64,000 bases of DNA, taken from positions 268,087 to 332,086 of the forward strand of contig JAHBTB010000002.1 of the NCBI GenBank assembly GCA_019638795.1. Direction: 5' to 3'. The position numbers were made by a program, and so were the translations under genes. This document shows positions 41,928 through 53,415 of the stretch, one piece after another. The DNA is from Fimbriimonadaceae bacterium (GTDB taxonomy: Bacteria; Armatimonadota; Fimbriimonadia; Fimbriimonadales; Fimbriimonadaceae). The first letter of the stretch is position 1. The number at the start of each line of letters is the position of its first letter. The notes under the pieces were generated by a model that ran no database searches, had not been told where the DNA came from, and saw only the letters and a program-made list of their open reading frames with translations.

Positions 41928-44419
41928 CGTCCCGACCTCATCACGTCGATCTTTCCGGCGAACTCGTGCACCATGGCCTCACTGTTGTTCAGGGACGGGC
42001 TCTCGGCGAAGACGTGGAACACGGGCTCAAACGAGTCGGGTAGCACTAAGACCCAAGAGTCTTCGTCGTAGATTTTGATACCGTCAACCAATTCGACCCG
42101 GGCACCTTGGCGGCTCTCTTCGCTCAACTTGCGCATCACCGTGCCCTTCGTCTCCCAGGCGCAGGGTATCTGCCGGTACGCCAGGTGGAACTCCGGCAGG
42201 GTGTTGACCAGGTCGTTGAGCGGTGTGCCGGCCGCCTGGAGGAGCCTCGCGAAGTGGACGAGGGCGAACATCGCGTCGAAGCCGGGATGGAGGTTGGGGA
42301 AGATGAACCCCCCCGACTCGTTGCCGGCAAAGTCGACGTTGTCGGCCGCCGCGGCCATCAGGTCGCGCACGCCCGAGCGGCACCGGACGGTGGTCGCCCC
42401 ATGCTTGGTGAGGAGCTCCTCGAGCCGGTTGGGGGCGGTCACGCTCATCGCGATCCGCGCCCCTGGTTTCGACCGGGCCACGAGAAGGCACATCGCGGTG
42501 AACAGGGTGTTGCCCACCACCCGAAGCCCCTTGTCGTCGACCAGGTGGAGGGATTCACCCTCTTGGGTGACGAGCACGCCCATGTCGTAGCCGACCGAAG
42601 GGACGATACGCGACAGGTTGTCCAGGTGGCTGTCGATCTGGTCCCGCCGCCTCGGGGCCGACCGGGCGTCGTTGAAGGAGTTGAGGCTGATGACCTCGAA
42701 GCCGACCTGCGACAGGATCTCGGGGAAGATCGTGCTGACCGAGTTGAACCCATAGTCGACAACAAGGCGGATGCGGCGGTTTCCGGGTTCGGGCAACTTG
42801 AGTTTGAAGTCGCGGGTGTAGGCCTCCACCGGCTGGACCGCCTCGACCATTTGGCCGAGGTCGTCCATGTCGGCCCGCCGGAAGTCCTCGCGGAAGAAGC
42901 TGGCCTCGACTTTGCGTTCGACGGCGCGCGGCAGGTACGCCCCGTTGGAGTCAAAGACCTCCATGAGAGTCAGCTTGGTATTGCCGGGCAGCTTGCGCAC
43001 GTTCACCGCTCCGGCCCCGCCCATGAGGCAGGTGTGATGCCTGGTGATGGGGACAGGGAGGCCGTGCAGGTCGACCACGCGGCATCCCGTGCTGAGCAGG
43101 CTCGCCATGACGCTCCGCTTGATCATCCGGGAACTGCGGCTGCTGTCGCGGCTGCTGACGACCAAGCTGCCGGGCGGGAGCACCGACCCGTAGGCCAAGG
43201 CGAACCGCGTGGCGAACTCCGGCGTCATCTCGATGTTGCTGATGCCGGCGACCCCCAGGTCGCGGAACAGGGTGCCGCGCCAACGGTTCCCGGTCACGAG
43301 CGACATCGTGACCGTGCTGCCCCGTTCGATCGTCTTGTCGGGCCAGACTTTGACCCGGGGCCGGATCGTGCAGCCGACGTCGATCAGACAGCGGTCTCCG
43401 ACGACCGCGTCCTCGTTGATCCGTGACTCGCGCTTCACGGTGACCCGGCTGCCGAGGGTGGCGCTCTGGACTTCCACGTCCATGCTGATGTAGCACCGGT
43501 CCCACATCACGCTCCGCTCGATCTGGGCGCGCTCCTCGATAAGGCACGAGTCACCGACGACGCTGAACGGGCCGACCTTGGCCCCGCGTTTCACGCGGCA
43601 GTTGCTCCCGATGCACACCGGGGCGACCAGCTCGGCAAGCGGGTCGACCACGGTGTCATGGCCGATGTGGATGCCGGGGGCGGTCCGTTCACCGGGGATG
43701 TTGAGCTTCGTCCGACCCTGCAGGACATGGGCTTGGGCCTCGCGGTACTGCTCCAAGGTGCCGATGTCGGACCAGTACTCGCCCATGATGTAGCCGTAGA
43801 GAGGCTTGCCCTCGCGCAAGAGCTGGGGGAAGATGTCCTTGCTCCAGTCGTAGTTCTTCCCTTGCTCCATGTAGGCGAAGATCTCCGGCTCGAGGATGTA
43901 GATCCCGGTGTTGACCGTGTCGCTGAAGACTTCGCTCCACCCCGGCTTCTCCAGAAACCGGAGGACGCGGCCTTCCTCGTCGGTGATGACGATGCCGAAC
44001 TCCAACGGGTTGGGCACGCGGGAGAGGACGATGGTGGCCAAGCTGCCCTTGGCCCGGTGGAACGCGACCGCCTTGGTGATGTCGCAGTCGGTCAGGGCGT
44101 CGCCGCTGATGATGACAAATGTCTCGCCCTTCAGGAGCACCTCGGCTTGCTTGACTGCGCCGGCCGTGCCCAAGGGGTTGTCCTCGATGCTGTGGGTCAT
44201 CGCCACGCCGAAATCGCTGCCGTCGCCGAAGTAGTTCTGGATTTCGTGGGCCAGGTAGTGGACGGTGGTGACAATGTCGGTGATGCCGTGCGCCTTGAGG
44301 AGCTCGACAATGTGCTCCATGATCGGCTTGTTGGCGACGGGCACCAAGGGCTTCGGGCGGTTCGCCGTGATCGGCCTTAGCCTCGTCCCCTCTCCCCCCG
44401 CCATCACAACAGCCCTCAT
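41924..44419 (-). CDS. Mannose-1-phosphate guanylyltransferase / phosphomannomutase-like fusion
   Basis: An 831-residue three-part protein. Residues 1-235 form a nucleotidyltransferase (MAGGEGTRLRPITANRPKPLVP). About 250-365 is a left-handed beta-helix (hexapeptide repeats). About 380-831 resembles alpha-D-phosphohexomutase. The mutase part has a SSRDSSRSSRMIKR active-site loop as in cyanobacterial fusions. However, the metal-binding DGDxDR loop is not conserved (VTQEGESLHLVDDKG), so mutase activity is doubtful. The transferase would make GDP-mannose or a related sugar nucleotide for polysaccharide synthesis, using mannose phosphates from the PGI/PMI at 37 kb. First gene of the operon. Confidence 0.85.
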   Translation of the reverse strand: MRAVVMAGGEGTRLRPITANRPKPLVPVANKPIMEHIVELLKAHGITDIVTTVHYLAHEIQNYFGDGSDFGVAMTHSIEDNPLGTAGAVKQAEVLLKGETFVIISGDALTDCDITKAVAFHRAKGSLATIVLSRVPNPLEFGIVITDEEGRVLRFLEKPGWSEVFSDTVNTGIYILEPEIFAYMEQGKNYDWSKDIFPQLLREGKPLYGYIMGEYWSDIGTLEQYREAQAHVLQGRTKLNIPGERTAPGIHIGHDTVVDPLAELVAPVCIGSNCRVKRGAKVGPFSVVGDSCLIEERAQIERSVMWDRCYISMDVEVQSATLGSRVTVKRESRINEDAVVGDRCLIDVGCTIRPRVKVWPDKTIERGSTVTMSLVTGNRWRGTLFRDLGVAGISNIEMTPEFATRFALAYGSVLPPGSLVVSSRDSSRSSRMIKRSVMASLLSTGCRVVDLHGLPVPITRHHTCLMGGAGAVNVRKLPGNTKLTLMEVFDSNGAYLPRAVERKVEASFFREDFRRADMDDLGQMVEAVQPVEAYTRDFKLKLPEPGNRRIRLVVDYGFNSVSTIFPEILSQVGFEVISLNSFNDARSAPRRRDQIDSHLDNLSRIVPSVGYDMGVLVTQEGESLHLVDDKGLRVVGNTLFTAMCLLVARSKPGARIAMSVTAPNRLEELLTKHGATTVRCRSGVRDLMAAAADNVDFAGNESGGFIFPNLHPGFDAMFALVHFARLLQAAGTPLNDLVNTLPEFHLAYRQIPCAWETKGTVMRKLSEESRQGARVELVDGIKIYDEDSWVLVLPDSFEPVFHVFAESPSLNNSEAMVHEFAGKIDVMRSGR

Positions 44420-44522
44420 CGTCGAGTCACCCTGCCTGTCCAGGATTGTGTAACAAATGTGCGGGTAAATCGACGGGATCGGCGGAAGGCCCTTGTCGGG
44501 CGGTGTTTAGGTTCGCGAAAGG

Positions 44523-44528
44523 TACATT
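44523..44528 (+). promoter_or_regulatory. TANNNT -10 box before serS
   Basis: TACATT, 10 bases before the serS ATG, no Shine-Dalgarno sequence. The divergent gap to the sugar-nucleotide gene is 119 bases; no T-box is visible. Confidence 0.35.
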
Positions 44529-44538
44529 GTGTGTCCAC

Positions 44539-45825
44539 ATGCTCGACCGCAAGCTCGTCCGCGAACAGCCGGAATTCGTCCGCGCCCAGGCCGCCCGCAA
44601 GGGTGTCTCGGCCCCGGTCGACGAGTTCCTGCGCGTCGACGGTGAGTGGCGGGCGACCAAAAAGGAACTCGACGACCTGAGGGCAGAGGCCAAACGGGTG
44701 GCCGACTCCATCGGGGCCCTGCGGGCGGCCGGCAAGACCGAAGAGTTCGAAGCGGCCCGGGCCAAAACGGCCGAAATGAAGGGCCAGCAGAAGGTGCTTG
44801 AGGAGAAGGAGCGGTGGCTTGAAGAACAGCTCCGCGAAGTCGAACTGCAGTTCCCCAACCTGCCCCATGCGTCGGCACCTGACGGAAAGGACGAGACCGA
44901 GAACCCGGTGGTCCGCACGTGGGGCGAGAAGCGCGCCGAGCCGAGCCGACAGCACCAGGAGATCGCCGCGGACCTCCGCCTCTTCGACGCCGAATTGGGG
45001 GCCAAGGTCAGCGGGAGCCGGTTTGTCGTCTACACCGGGGCCGGGGCCAAGCTGCTGCGGGCGCTCGCCAATTTCATGGCCGACCTTCAGGTGCGCCAGA
45101 ACGGCTACTACGAGGTGTCACCGCCAGCGCTCGTGCTGGGCCAAAGCCTGGAGGGGACCGGCAACCTGCCCAAGTTTGCCGACGACCTCTATAAGGCCGA
45201 GGGAGAAGACCTGTGGTTGATCCCGACCGCCGAGGTGCCCGTCACCAACCTGATGCGCGACACCATCCTGGACGGGGCCCGACTGCCCGTCAAGCTGGCC
45301 GCCTACACGCCGTGTTTCCGGCGCGAGGCCGGGGCCGCGGGCAAGGACACCCGGGGCATCCTGCGCATGCACCAGTTCGACAAGGTCGAACTTGTCAAAT
45401 TCGTGACACCCGAGACGTCGTACGACGAACTGGAGGCCCTTGTGACCGACGCCGAGGACGTCCTCCAGGCCCTTGGCCTCCACTACCGGGTCATCGAACT
45501 CTGTACCGGGGACATGGGCGACAAGGCCGCCAAGATCTACGACCTGGAGGTCTGGGCCCCCGGCGAAGGCCGCTACCTGGAGGTCTCGAGCTGCGGCAAC
45601 TTCGAGGCTTTCCAGGCTCGTCGGACGAACATCCGCTTCCGGCGTGAGGCCGGGGCCCCGCCCGAGTTCGTGCACGTCTTGAACGGGTCTGGCCTCGCCG
45701 TGCCGCGTCTGATGGTGGCGTTGCTGGAGACGTATTGGCGTGACGGCCACGTCGAGGTGCCCGCCGCGCTGGTGCCCTATATGGGCGGCGACCGGATCGA
45801 CGCGCCGGCCAGCCACCCGTTCTAG
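44539..45825 (+). CDS. serS: Seryl-tRNA synthetase
   Basis: A 428-residue class II synthetase charging tRNA-Ser. The N-terminus MLDRKLVREQPEFVR and the long antiparallel coiled coil (about 30-105) that grips the tRNA are typical. The catalytic core shows motif 2 (CFRREAGAAGKDTRGILRMH), the serine-binding TAEVPV and motif 3 GSGLAVPRLMVALLE. The ATG at 44539 is set by MLDRK; in-frame codons upstream lie in the promoter. Its stop is shared with the convergent FG-GAP gene in CTAG. Confidence 0.96.
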   Translation: MLDRKLVREQPEFVRAQAARKGVSAPVDEFLRVDGEWRATKKELDDLRAEAKRVADSIGALRAAGKTEEFEAARAKTAEMKGQQKVLEEKERWLEEQLREVELQFPNLPHASAPDGKDETENPVVRTWGEKRAEPSRQHQEIAADLRLFDAELGAKVSGSRFVVYTGAGAKLLRALANFMADLQVRQNGYYEVSPPALVLGQSLEGTGNLPKFADDLYKAEGEDLWLIPTAEVPVTNLMRDTILDGARLPVKLAAYTPCFRREAGAAGKDTRGILRMHQFDKVELVKFVTPETSYDELEALVTDAEDVLQALGLHYRVIELCTGDMGDKAAKIYDLEVWAPGEGRYLEVSSCGNFEAFQARRTNIRFRREAGAPPEFVHVLNGSGLAVPRLMVALLETYWRDGHVEVPAALVPYMGGDRIDAPASHPF

Positions 45826-46961
45826 CCGCGACGCTGCAGAAAGGCATGGACACCTTTCTTGTTGCTCGTCACGATGTCTTGCCTGCCGTCACCGTCAAAG
45901 TCCGCCACGACGAGACCGGTGCCGACGCCGCTGTCCTCGTCGACCACGACCGGCTGAAACGTGACCGACCGGTCGCGGGCCCGGCGACCCCGTAGCCAAT
46001 ACAGGCGGGCCGGGTCGCGGGCGCCGGGGTCGTTCCATGCGTGGGCCCAGAACCTTTTGCCGGTGACGATGTCGGGAACCTTGTCTCCGTCCAGGTCGGC
46101 CATGACCAGGGCGTGGGCCGAGGCGACGAGTCGGGGGAAGAGCTCCTTGATGAGGAACGTACCGTCCCCCTGCTGGACGGCGGCCCACACGCCGTAGTTG
46201 TGGGCGGAGCTGGCCACGACGTCCGCCTTGCCGTCGCCGTCGATGTCCAGCACGGCAAGCTGGGCGGCCGGCCCGCCCAGCTTGGCCGGGTGGAAGGGCC
46301 ACGGCCCCGCCGCCCCGCGGCCCGCCCGGGGCTGCTCCCACCAGCCGTCCACCGTCACGACGTCGTCCCGCCCGTCGCCGTTGATGTCGCCGACGCCAAG
46401 CCCGTGGGAGAACCGCTGGGTTCCGGGGACCTCGTGGCCCGGGGTCGACGGCCCGCTGACCGGGTGGGCCCGCCACTCGCGGCCCGGTTCGAGCCAAACC
46501 ATCTGGCCCTGGTTTTCCTGACCGTTTGGTTGGGTCCCGCACACCAGCACAGGCTTCTTGTCGCGGAAGAGGTCGACGAAGAGCGGTGACTCGTTGCACA
46601 CGCTGGGCCAGGCGACGTTCTCCTTCCAGTGGCCGGGCTTGCCCCTCGGGTTGGCGTACCACTTGGCCGCCGTGCCCGGATAGCCGACCGTGATCTGGTC
46701 GACCCAGCCGTCGCCGTCCACGTCGCCCGCAAAGACCGCGAACGCCTCGCTGTAGGTCGAGAATCCGTCGCCGAGTTCCAGCGGGGGCCGGATTTCGTGC
46801 CGCTTGCGCGCGGCACCGTCGTACCAGTAGTCGCCGACGAGGATGTCGGGCTTCTTGTCGCGGTCGACGTCGGCCACCGCGACCGCCTCCGACCGGAAGG
46901 CGGGGTCGACAACGACATGCTGCCAGGTCACTGGCGGCGCCAGCAGTATGGCGGTGAGCAT
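45822..46961 (-). CDS. FG-GAP/VCBS-repeat beta-propeller protein
   Basis: A 379-residue exported protein with a short signal-like start (MLTAILLAPPVTW). It has about six repeats carrying calcium-loop motifs: DVDRDKKPD, DVDGDGWVD, DINGDGRDD, DIDGDGKAD, DLDGDKVPD and DFDGDGRQD. The whole is a seven-bladed propeller of the integrin-alpha type. Such proteins bind ligands or carbohydrates at the cell surface. It starts 24 bases after the GH38 mannosidase stop on the same strand, but TAGTAT in that gap gives it its own leaderless-type promoter. Confidence 0.8.
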   Translation of the reverse strand: MLTAILLAPPVTWQHVVVDPAFRSEAVAVADVDRDKKPDILVGDYWYDGAARKRHEIRPPLELGDGFSTYSEAFAVFAGDVDGDGWVDQITVGYPGTAAKWYANPRGKPGHWKENVAWPSVCNESPLFVDLFRDKKPVLVCGTQPNGQENQGQMVWLEPGREWRAHPVSGPSTPGHEVPGTQRFSHGLGVGDINGDGRDDVVTVDGWWEQPRAGRGAAGPWPFHPAKLGGPAAQLAVLDIDGDGKADVVASSAHNYGVWAAVQQGDGTFLIKELFPRLVASAHALVMADLDGDKVPDIVTGKRFWAHAWNDPGARDPARLYWLRGRRARDRSVTFQPVVVDEDSGVGTGLVVADFDGDGRQDIVTSNKKGVHAFLQRRG

Positions 46962-46967
46962 GCCGCC

Positions 46968-46973
46968 ATACTA
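46968..46973 (-). promoter_or_regulatory. TANNNT -10 box before the FG-GAP gene
   Basis: TAGTAT on the minus strand, 6 bases before the ATG, inside the 24-base gap after the mannosidase gene. Confidence 0.4.
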
Positions 46974-46985
46974 CTGCGTCGCGGT

Positions 46986-50081
<3,096 letters not shown>

Positions 50082-50103
50082 GGCCCTACCTGGACGGCCC
50101 GGC

Positions 50104-50111
50104 AGTATACT
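50104..50111. promoter_or_regulatory. Palindromic divergent -10 element
   Basis: AGTATACT equals its own reverse complement, so TATACT is read on both strands. To the right GTG of the dprA-like gene begins 9 bases on; to the left the mannosidase ATG begins 22 bases on. One element can serve only one direction at a time. Confidence 0.5.
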
Positions 50112-50120
50112 TTTTGCGTT

Positions 50121-51068
50121 GTGACGGGGTCGGACAAAGGGGAGCGGCGCGTCCACGCCGCCGCACTGGTCGCTCTGTACCTGCGTGGCGGGCCGGGCGG
50201 GGCCTTGGCCGGCGAGGCGTCCCGGTGGCCCAAGGTCTGGGACGCGCTGCGTGCCGACGCGCCCACGCTGGGCGCCGTCCCCCCCGCCCTGCGCCGCCGG
50301 GGCCTGTGGGCCGAGGCCGCCGCCCTCGACGCCCCCGGGGTACTGTCGGGGGCCCTGGCTCTTGTCGAGGCGTCCCGGGCCGTGACCCCGTCATGCCCGG
50401 CCTACCCGGCCCGCTGGTTGGCCGCCCTCGGGACGTCGGCCCCGCCGGCCGTGTGGGCCTCCGGAACGGTGCCGGTGTGCCGCGTGGCCGGGGTCGCCGG
50501 GTCACGACGGCCGACGCCGCAGGCCGAGCGGTGGTTGGCCGCCGTCGTCTCCGGGCTCGCCGCGGCCGGTCTCTCGCTTGTATCTGGTGGGGCCCATGGG
50601 GTGGACCGTCTCGCCGTCGCCGGCATGGCCCGGGCGTGCGGCGAGGGCCGCGCCGTCGAGGTGCTCCCGTGCGGCCTTGACGCCGCCTCGCCCGCCCCGG
50701 GCGTCGCCCGCCTCGCCCCGTGGGCCCCGGACGCGCCGTTCAGCACGGGGCAGGCGATGGCCCGCAACGCCCTGCTCTACGCCGCGTCTCCCGTGACGTT
50801 GGTGGTCCAGCCGCGGTTCCGCACCGGGGGCACGTGGGCGGGCGCGGCCGACGCGCTGCGCCGACGCCTGTCGTCGGTGGTCGTGTGGGGCCCGCCGGGG
50901 TGCCCGGCTTGTGCCGCCTTGGTGGCCCTGGGGGCGGTCCATGCCCCGGCGGCCCCTGCGGAGGCGGCCGCGTTCGTCGCGGGGCTGGTGTCCCGGCCGG
51001 CCCGCCCACCCCAGCCGTCGCTGTTTGGGGCCGGGGTCGTCCGGGAGGCCCTGGGCTCGGTCGCCTAG
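50121..51068 (+). CDS. DprA/Smf-like DNA-processing protein
   Basis: A 315-residue protein with the DprA Rossmann core: GSRRPTP (127-133), SGGAHGVD (155-162), VLPCGLD, the ARNALL segment (215-220) and a TGGTWAGAADAL loop. In canonical DprA these read GSR, SGGAxGID, RNRIIA and GSLxTA, so it is divergent. DprA loads RecA on single-stranded DNA during transformation. The GTG start at 50121 follows TATACT with no ribosome-binding site. The sequence is extremely GC-, Ala- and Pro-rich. Its CTAG stop is shared with ruvC, and mutL follows on that strand. Confidence 0.72.
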   Translation: MTGSDKGERRVHAAALVALYLRGGPGGALAGEASRWPKVWDALRADAPTLGAVPPALRRRGLWAEAAALDAPGVLSGALALVEASRAVTPSCPAYPARWLAALGTSAPPAVWASGTVPVCRVAGVAGSRRPTPQAERWLAAVVSGLAAAGLSLVSGGAHGVDRLAVAGMARACGEGRAVEVLPCGLDAASPAPGVARLAPWAPDAPFSTGQAMARNALLYAASPVTLVVQPRFRTGGTWAGAADALRRRLSSVVVWGPPGCPACAALVALGAVHAPAAPAEAAAFVAGLVSRPARPPQPSLFGAGVVREALGSVA

Positions 51069-51550
51069 GGGCGCGCGGCCAGGGCCCCAGACCGCAGGGC
51101 GTGGGTCAGGGCGACGGCAAGGGCGTCGGCGGCGTCGTCGGGGCGGGGGGCGGCGGCCAGGCCGAGCAGCTTGGCGACCATGAACTGCACCTGCTTCTTT
51201 TCGGCCGCCCCGTGCCCGACCACCGAGAGCTTGACCTCGGTCGGGGCGTACTCGTGGCACGGCAGCCCCCGGCGGGCCGCGGCGAGCAAGACGCACCCGG
51301 CCGCCTTGGCGACGTCCATGCCGGTGGTCTGGTTCTTGGTGAAGAAGAGCCGCTCGCACGCCAAGGCGTCAGGGTGGTGCCGGGCCATGACCTCCTCGAC
51401 CGCGTCGTAGATCGTGGCGAGCCGTCCGCCGATGTCGCCGGGCGGGGTCTCGACGACGCCACAGTCCAGGCAGGCCAGGCGGCTCCCGTCCCGGCGCACC
51501 ACGCCGTAGCCCAGCCGTCCATAGCCCGGGTCGACGCCGAGGACGGTCAA
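51065..51550 (-). CDS. ruvC: Holliday-junction resolvase RuvC
   Basis: A 161-residue dimeric endonuclease that resolves four-way junctions after RuvAB migration. Catalytic acidic residues follow the family: Asp in LGVDPGYGRLGYG, Glu in LACERLFF, and the late Asp pair in RPDDAADALAVAL. No ATG is available. The likely start is the TTG at 51550, whose TTGA overlaps the mutL stop, giving TVLGVDPGYG directly. An earlier start would add about 20 non-conserved residues inside mutL. No ruvA or ruvB is in the window. Confidence 0.9.
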   Translation of the reverse strand: MTVLGVDPGYGRLGYGVVRRDGSRLACLDCGVVETPPGDIGGRLATIYDAVEEVMARHHPDALACERLFFTKNQTTGMDVAKAAGCVLLAAARRGLPCHEYAPTEVKLSVVGHGAAEKKQVQFMVAKLLGLAAAPRPDDAADALAVALTHALRSGALAARP

Positions 51551-53295
51551 CGTTTGAACTTCCTCGCCAGGGCGTCCTTGGGATAGACCACCGTGATCGG
51601 CCGCCCGTGCGGGCACAGGTACGGGTTCTCGGTGCGGGCCAGGTCGTGGAGCAGACGGGTCATCTCGGCGTGGCCCAGGGGGTCACCGGCCTTGACGGCG
51701 AGTTTGCACGAGGCGAGGATGTAAACGTCGTCGCGCGTCGGGGTCAGGGCGCCCGGCGGGTTTTCGACCATCTCGTCAAGGATGTCTTTCAGGGCGGCGA
51801 GCGGGGGCCGGAACCGCCCGAGGGCGGGCACCGACCGGACGAGAAGAGTCTCGGTGCCGAACGGCTCCACGTCGAACCCGACCTCGCGGAGCTCCCCGAG
51901 CCGCGGGGTGACGGCCTCCAACGTGCGGCGCCCCACCACCAGGGTCTCAGGTTCGATGAGCCGTTGGGTCTCGACCGCCCCCGCCCCCCGCGTGTCACGG
52001 ATCTGCTCGTAGAGCACCCGCTCGTGGGCGACGTGCTGGTCGACGACAAGGAGCGAGGTGCGGTTCTCGGCGACGATGAACGTGTCGTCGATCTGGCCGA
52101 GCACGCGCAGGCCGTCGACGAAGCTGTCCGGCGTGGCGACGGGGGGCGGCTCGAAGGCCGGCGTCGACGAGAGCCCTTCGCCGAACGCGACGTGGAAGAG
52201 GGCTGCCGGAGGTGCGGCGGCTTCGGGCGACAGGGCGGCGTTGGCGGCGGCGAGGCCCTCCAGGCTGGGCACCGCCCCGCTGGCCAAGACAGCGTCCTTG
52301 ACCGCCCGGCGGACCGCGTCGAAGACGGCCCCTTCCTGATGGAACTTGACCTCGCTCTTGCTTGGCGAGACGTTGACGTCGATCTGGGCGGGGTCGACCT
52401 CGACCATCACCACCGCCAAGGGGTAGCGCTTCTCCGGGGTGAGGGAGCGGAACGCCTGGTCGAGCGCCGCCGTCCCCAGCCTGGAGCGCACCGGCCGACC
52501 GTTGACGAACAGCCACTGGTGCGACCGGGTCGGTTTGGTGAAGTGGGGCGGCGAGACCAGCCCCCAGACGCGGGCGTGGCCGTTGAACGTGTCGACGGGC
52601 ACAAGCCCGCGCGCCGGGTCGCGCCCCCACACCGCCGCCACCGCGTCGAGCAGGCTGCCGGAGCCGGGCGTCTGGAGGACCACGGTGCCCCCATGGCTGA
52701 GGCGGAAGGCGACGTCGGGCCGGGCCGTCGCGGCGCGGCCGACGACGTCGGCGACCGCACCGACCTCCGTCGTGTCGCTCTTGAGGAACTTGAGGCGGGC
52801 GGGGACGCACAGGAACAGGTCCTCGACGGTGACGGTGGTCCCCTGCGGCCCGCCCTCGACCGCGTCGCGGGTCGTCAGCCCCTCTTCGACGACGAGGACG
52901 CGCCGGACCCCGTCGGCCGTGCCGGTCGAGAGGGTCAGCCGGGAGACCGAGGCGATGGACGGCAGGGCCTCACCGCGGAACCCGAAAGACGCGACGCGCA
53001 GGAGGTCGTCGGCCGAGCCGATCTTGCTTGTCGCGTGGCGCAGGAGCGCGGCACGGGCGTCCTCGTCAGACATGCCGTGGCCGTCGTCGGAGACACGGAT
53101 AAGCCGGCGCCCCGCGTCCTCGACCTCGACGTCGACCCGTGTCGCGCCGGCGTCAAGGGCGTTCTCCACCAGTTCTTTGACTGCGGCGGCGGGCCGGTCG
53201 ACGACCTCGCCGGCGGCGATCTGGTTCACGGTGTGGCTGTCGAGCAGACGCACCCTGCCCGTCTGTCCAGGGGGCTTCAGGGGGGCCGACGCCAT
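51547..53295 (-). CDS. mutL: DNA mismatch repair protein MutL, endonuclease type
   Basis: A 582-residue mismatch-repair coordinator. The GHKL ATPase half has ELVENALDAGATRV, SDDGHGM, TSKI and FGFRGEALPSI. The C-terminal domain carries the nicking-endonuclease motif DQHVAHERVLYE (family DQHAx2Ex4E, with the Ala as Val) and the CPHGRP metal motif, so it should cut DNA itself, as expected where MutH is absent. GGAG stands before the ATG at 53295; an adjoining GTG at 53298 is an alternative. It is coupled to ruvC (TTGA) and divergent from motA. No mutS is nearby. Confidence 0.94.
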   Translation of the reverse strand: MASAPLKPPGQTGRVRLLDSHTVNQIAAGEVVDRPAAAVKELVENALDAGATRVDVEVEDAGRRLIRVSDDGHGMSDEDARAALLRHATSKIGSADDLLRVASFGFRGEALPSIASVSRLTLSTGTADGVRRVLVVEEGLTTRDAVEGGPQGTTVTVEDLFLCVPARLKFLKSDTTEVGAVADVVGRAATARPDVAFRLSHGGTVVLQTPGSGSLLDAVAAVWGRDPARGLVPVDTFNGHARVWGLVSPPHFTKPTRSHQWLFVNGRPVRSRLGTAALDQAFRSLTPEKRYPLAVVMVEVDPAQIDVNVSPSKSEVKFHQEGAVFDAVRRAVKDAVLASGAVPSLEGLAAANAALSPEAAAPPAALFHVAFGEGLSSTPAFEPPPVATPDSFVDGLRVLGQIDDTFIVAENRTSLLVVDQHVAHERVLYEQIRDTRGAGAVETQRLIEPETLVVGRRTLEAVTPRLGELREVGFDVEPFGTETLLVRSVPALGRFRPPLAALKDILDEMVENPPGALTPTRDDVYILASCKLAVKAGDPLGHAEMTRLLHDLARTENPYLCPHGRPITVVYPKDALARKFKR

Positions 53296-53326
53296 CACGA
53301 GTCTCCGGAACGCCGGTTGACGCTCC

Positions 53327-53354
53327 TAAGCAATTGTACGGGACGTTCCGACAA
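53327..53354 (+). promoter_or_regulatory. Sigma-28-like promoter of motAB
   Basis: TAAG, 16 bases, TCCGACAA (then T). This is close to the flagellar consensus TAAA-N15-GCCGATAA but with one extra spacer base, as at flgM and fliS. The motA ATG lies about 60 bases downstream. Confidence 0.5.
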
Positions 53355-53415
53355 TCCCTTTGGGAGCAGCCGCGAGCCCCTTGTCGGCGTGCGGCCCCGG
53401 AGTTTTCCACCGCCC

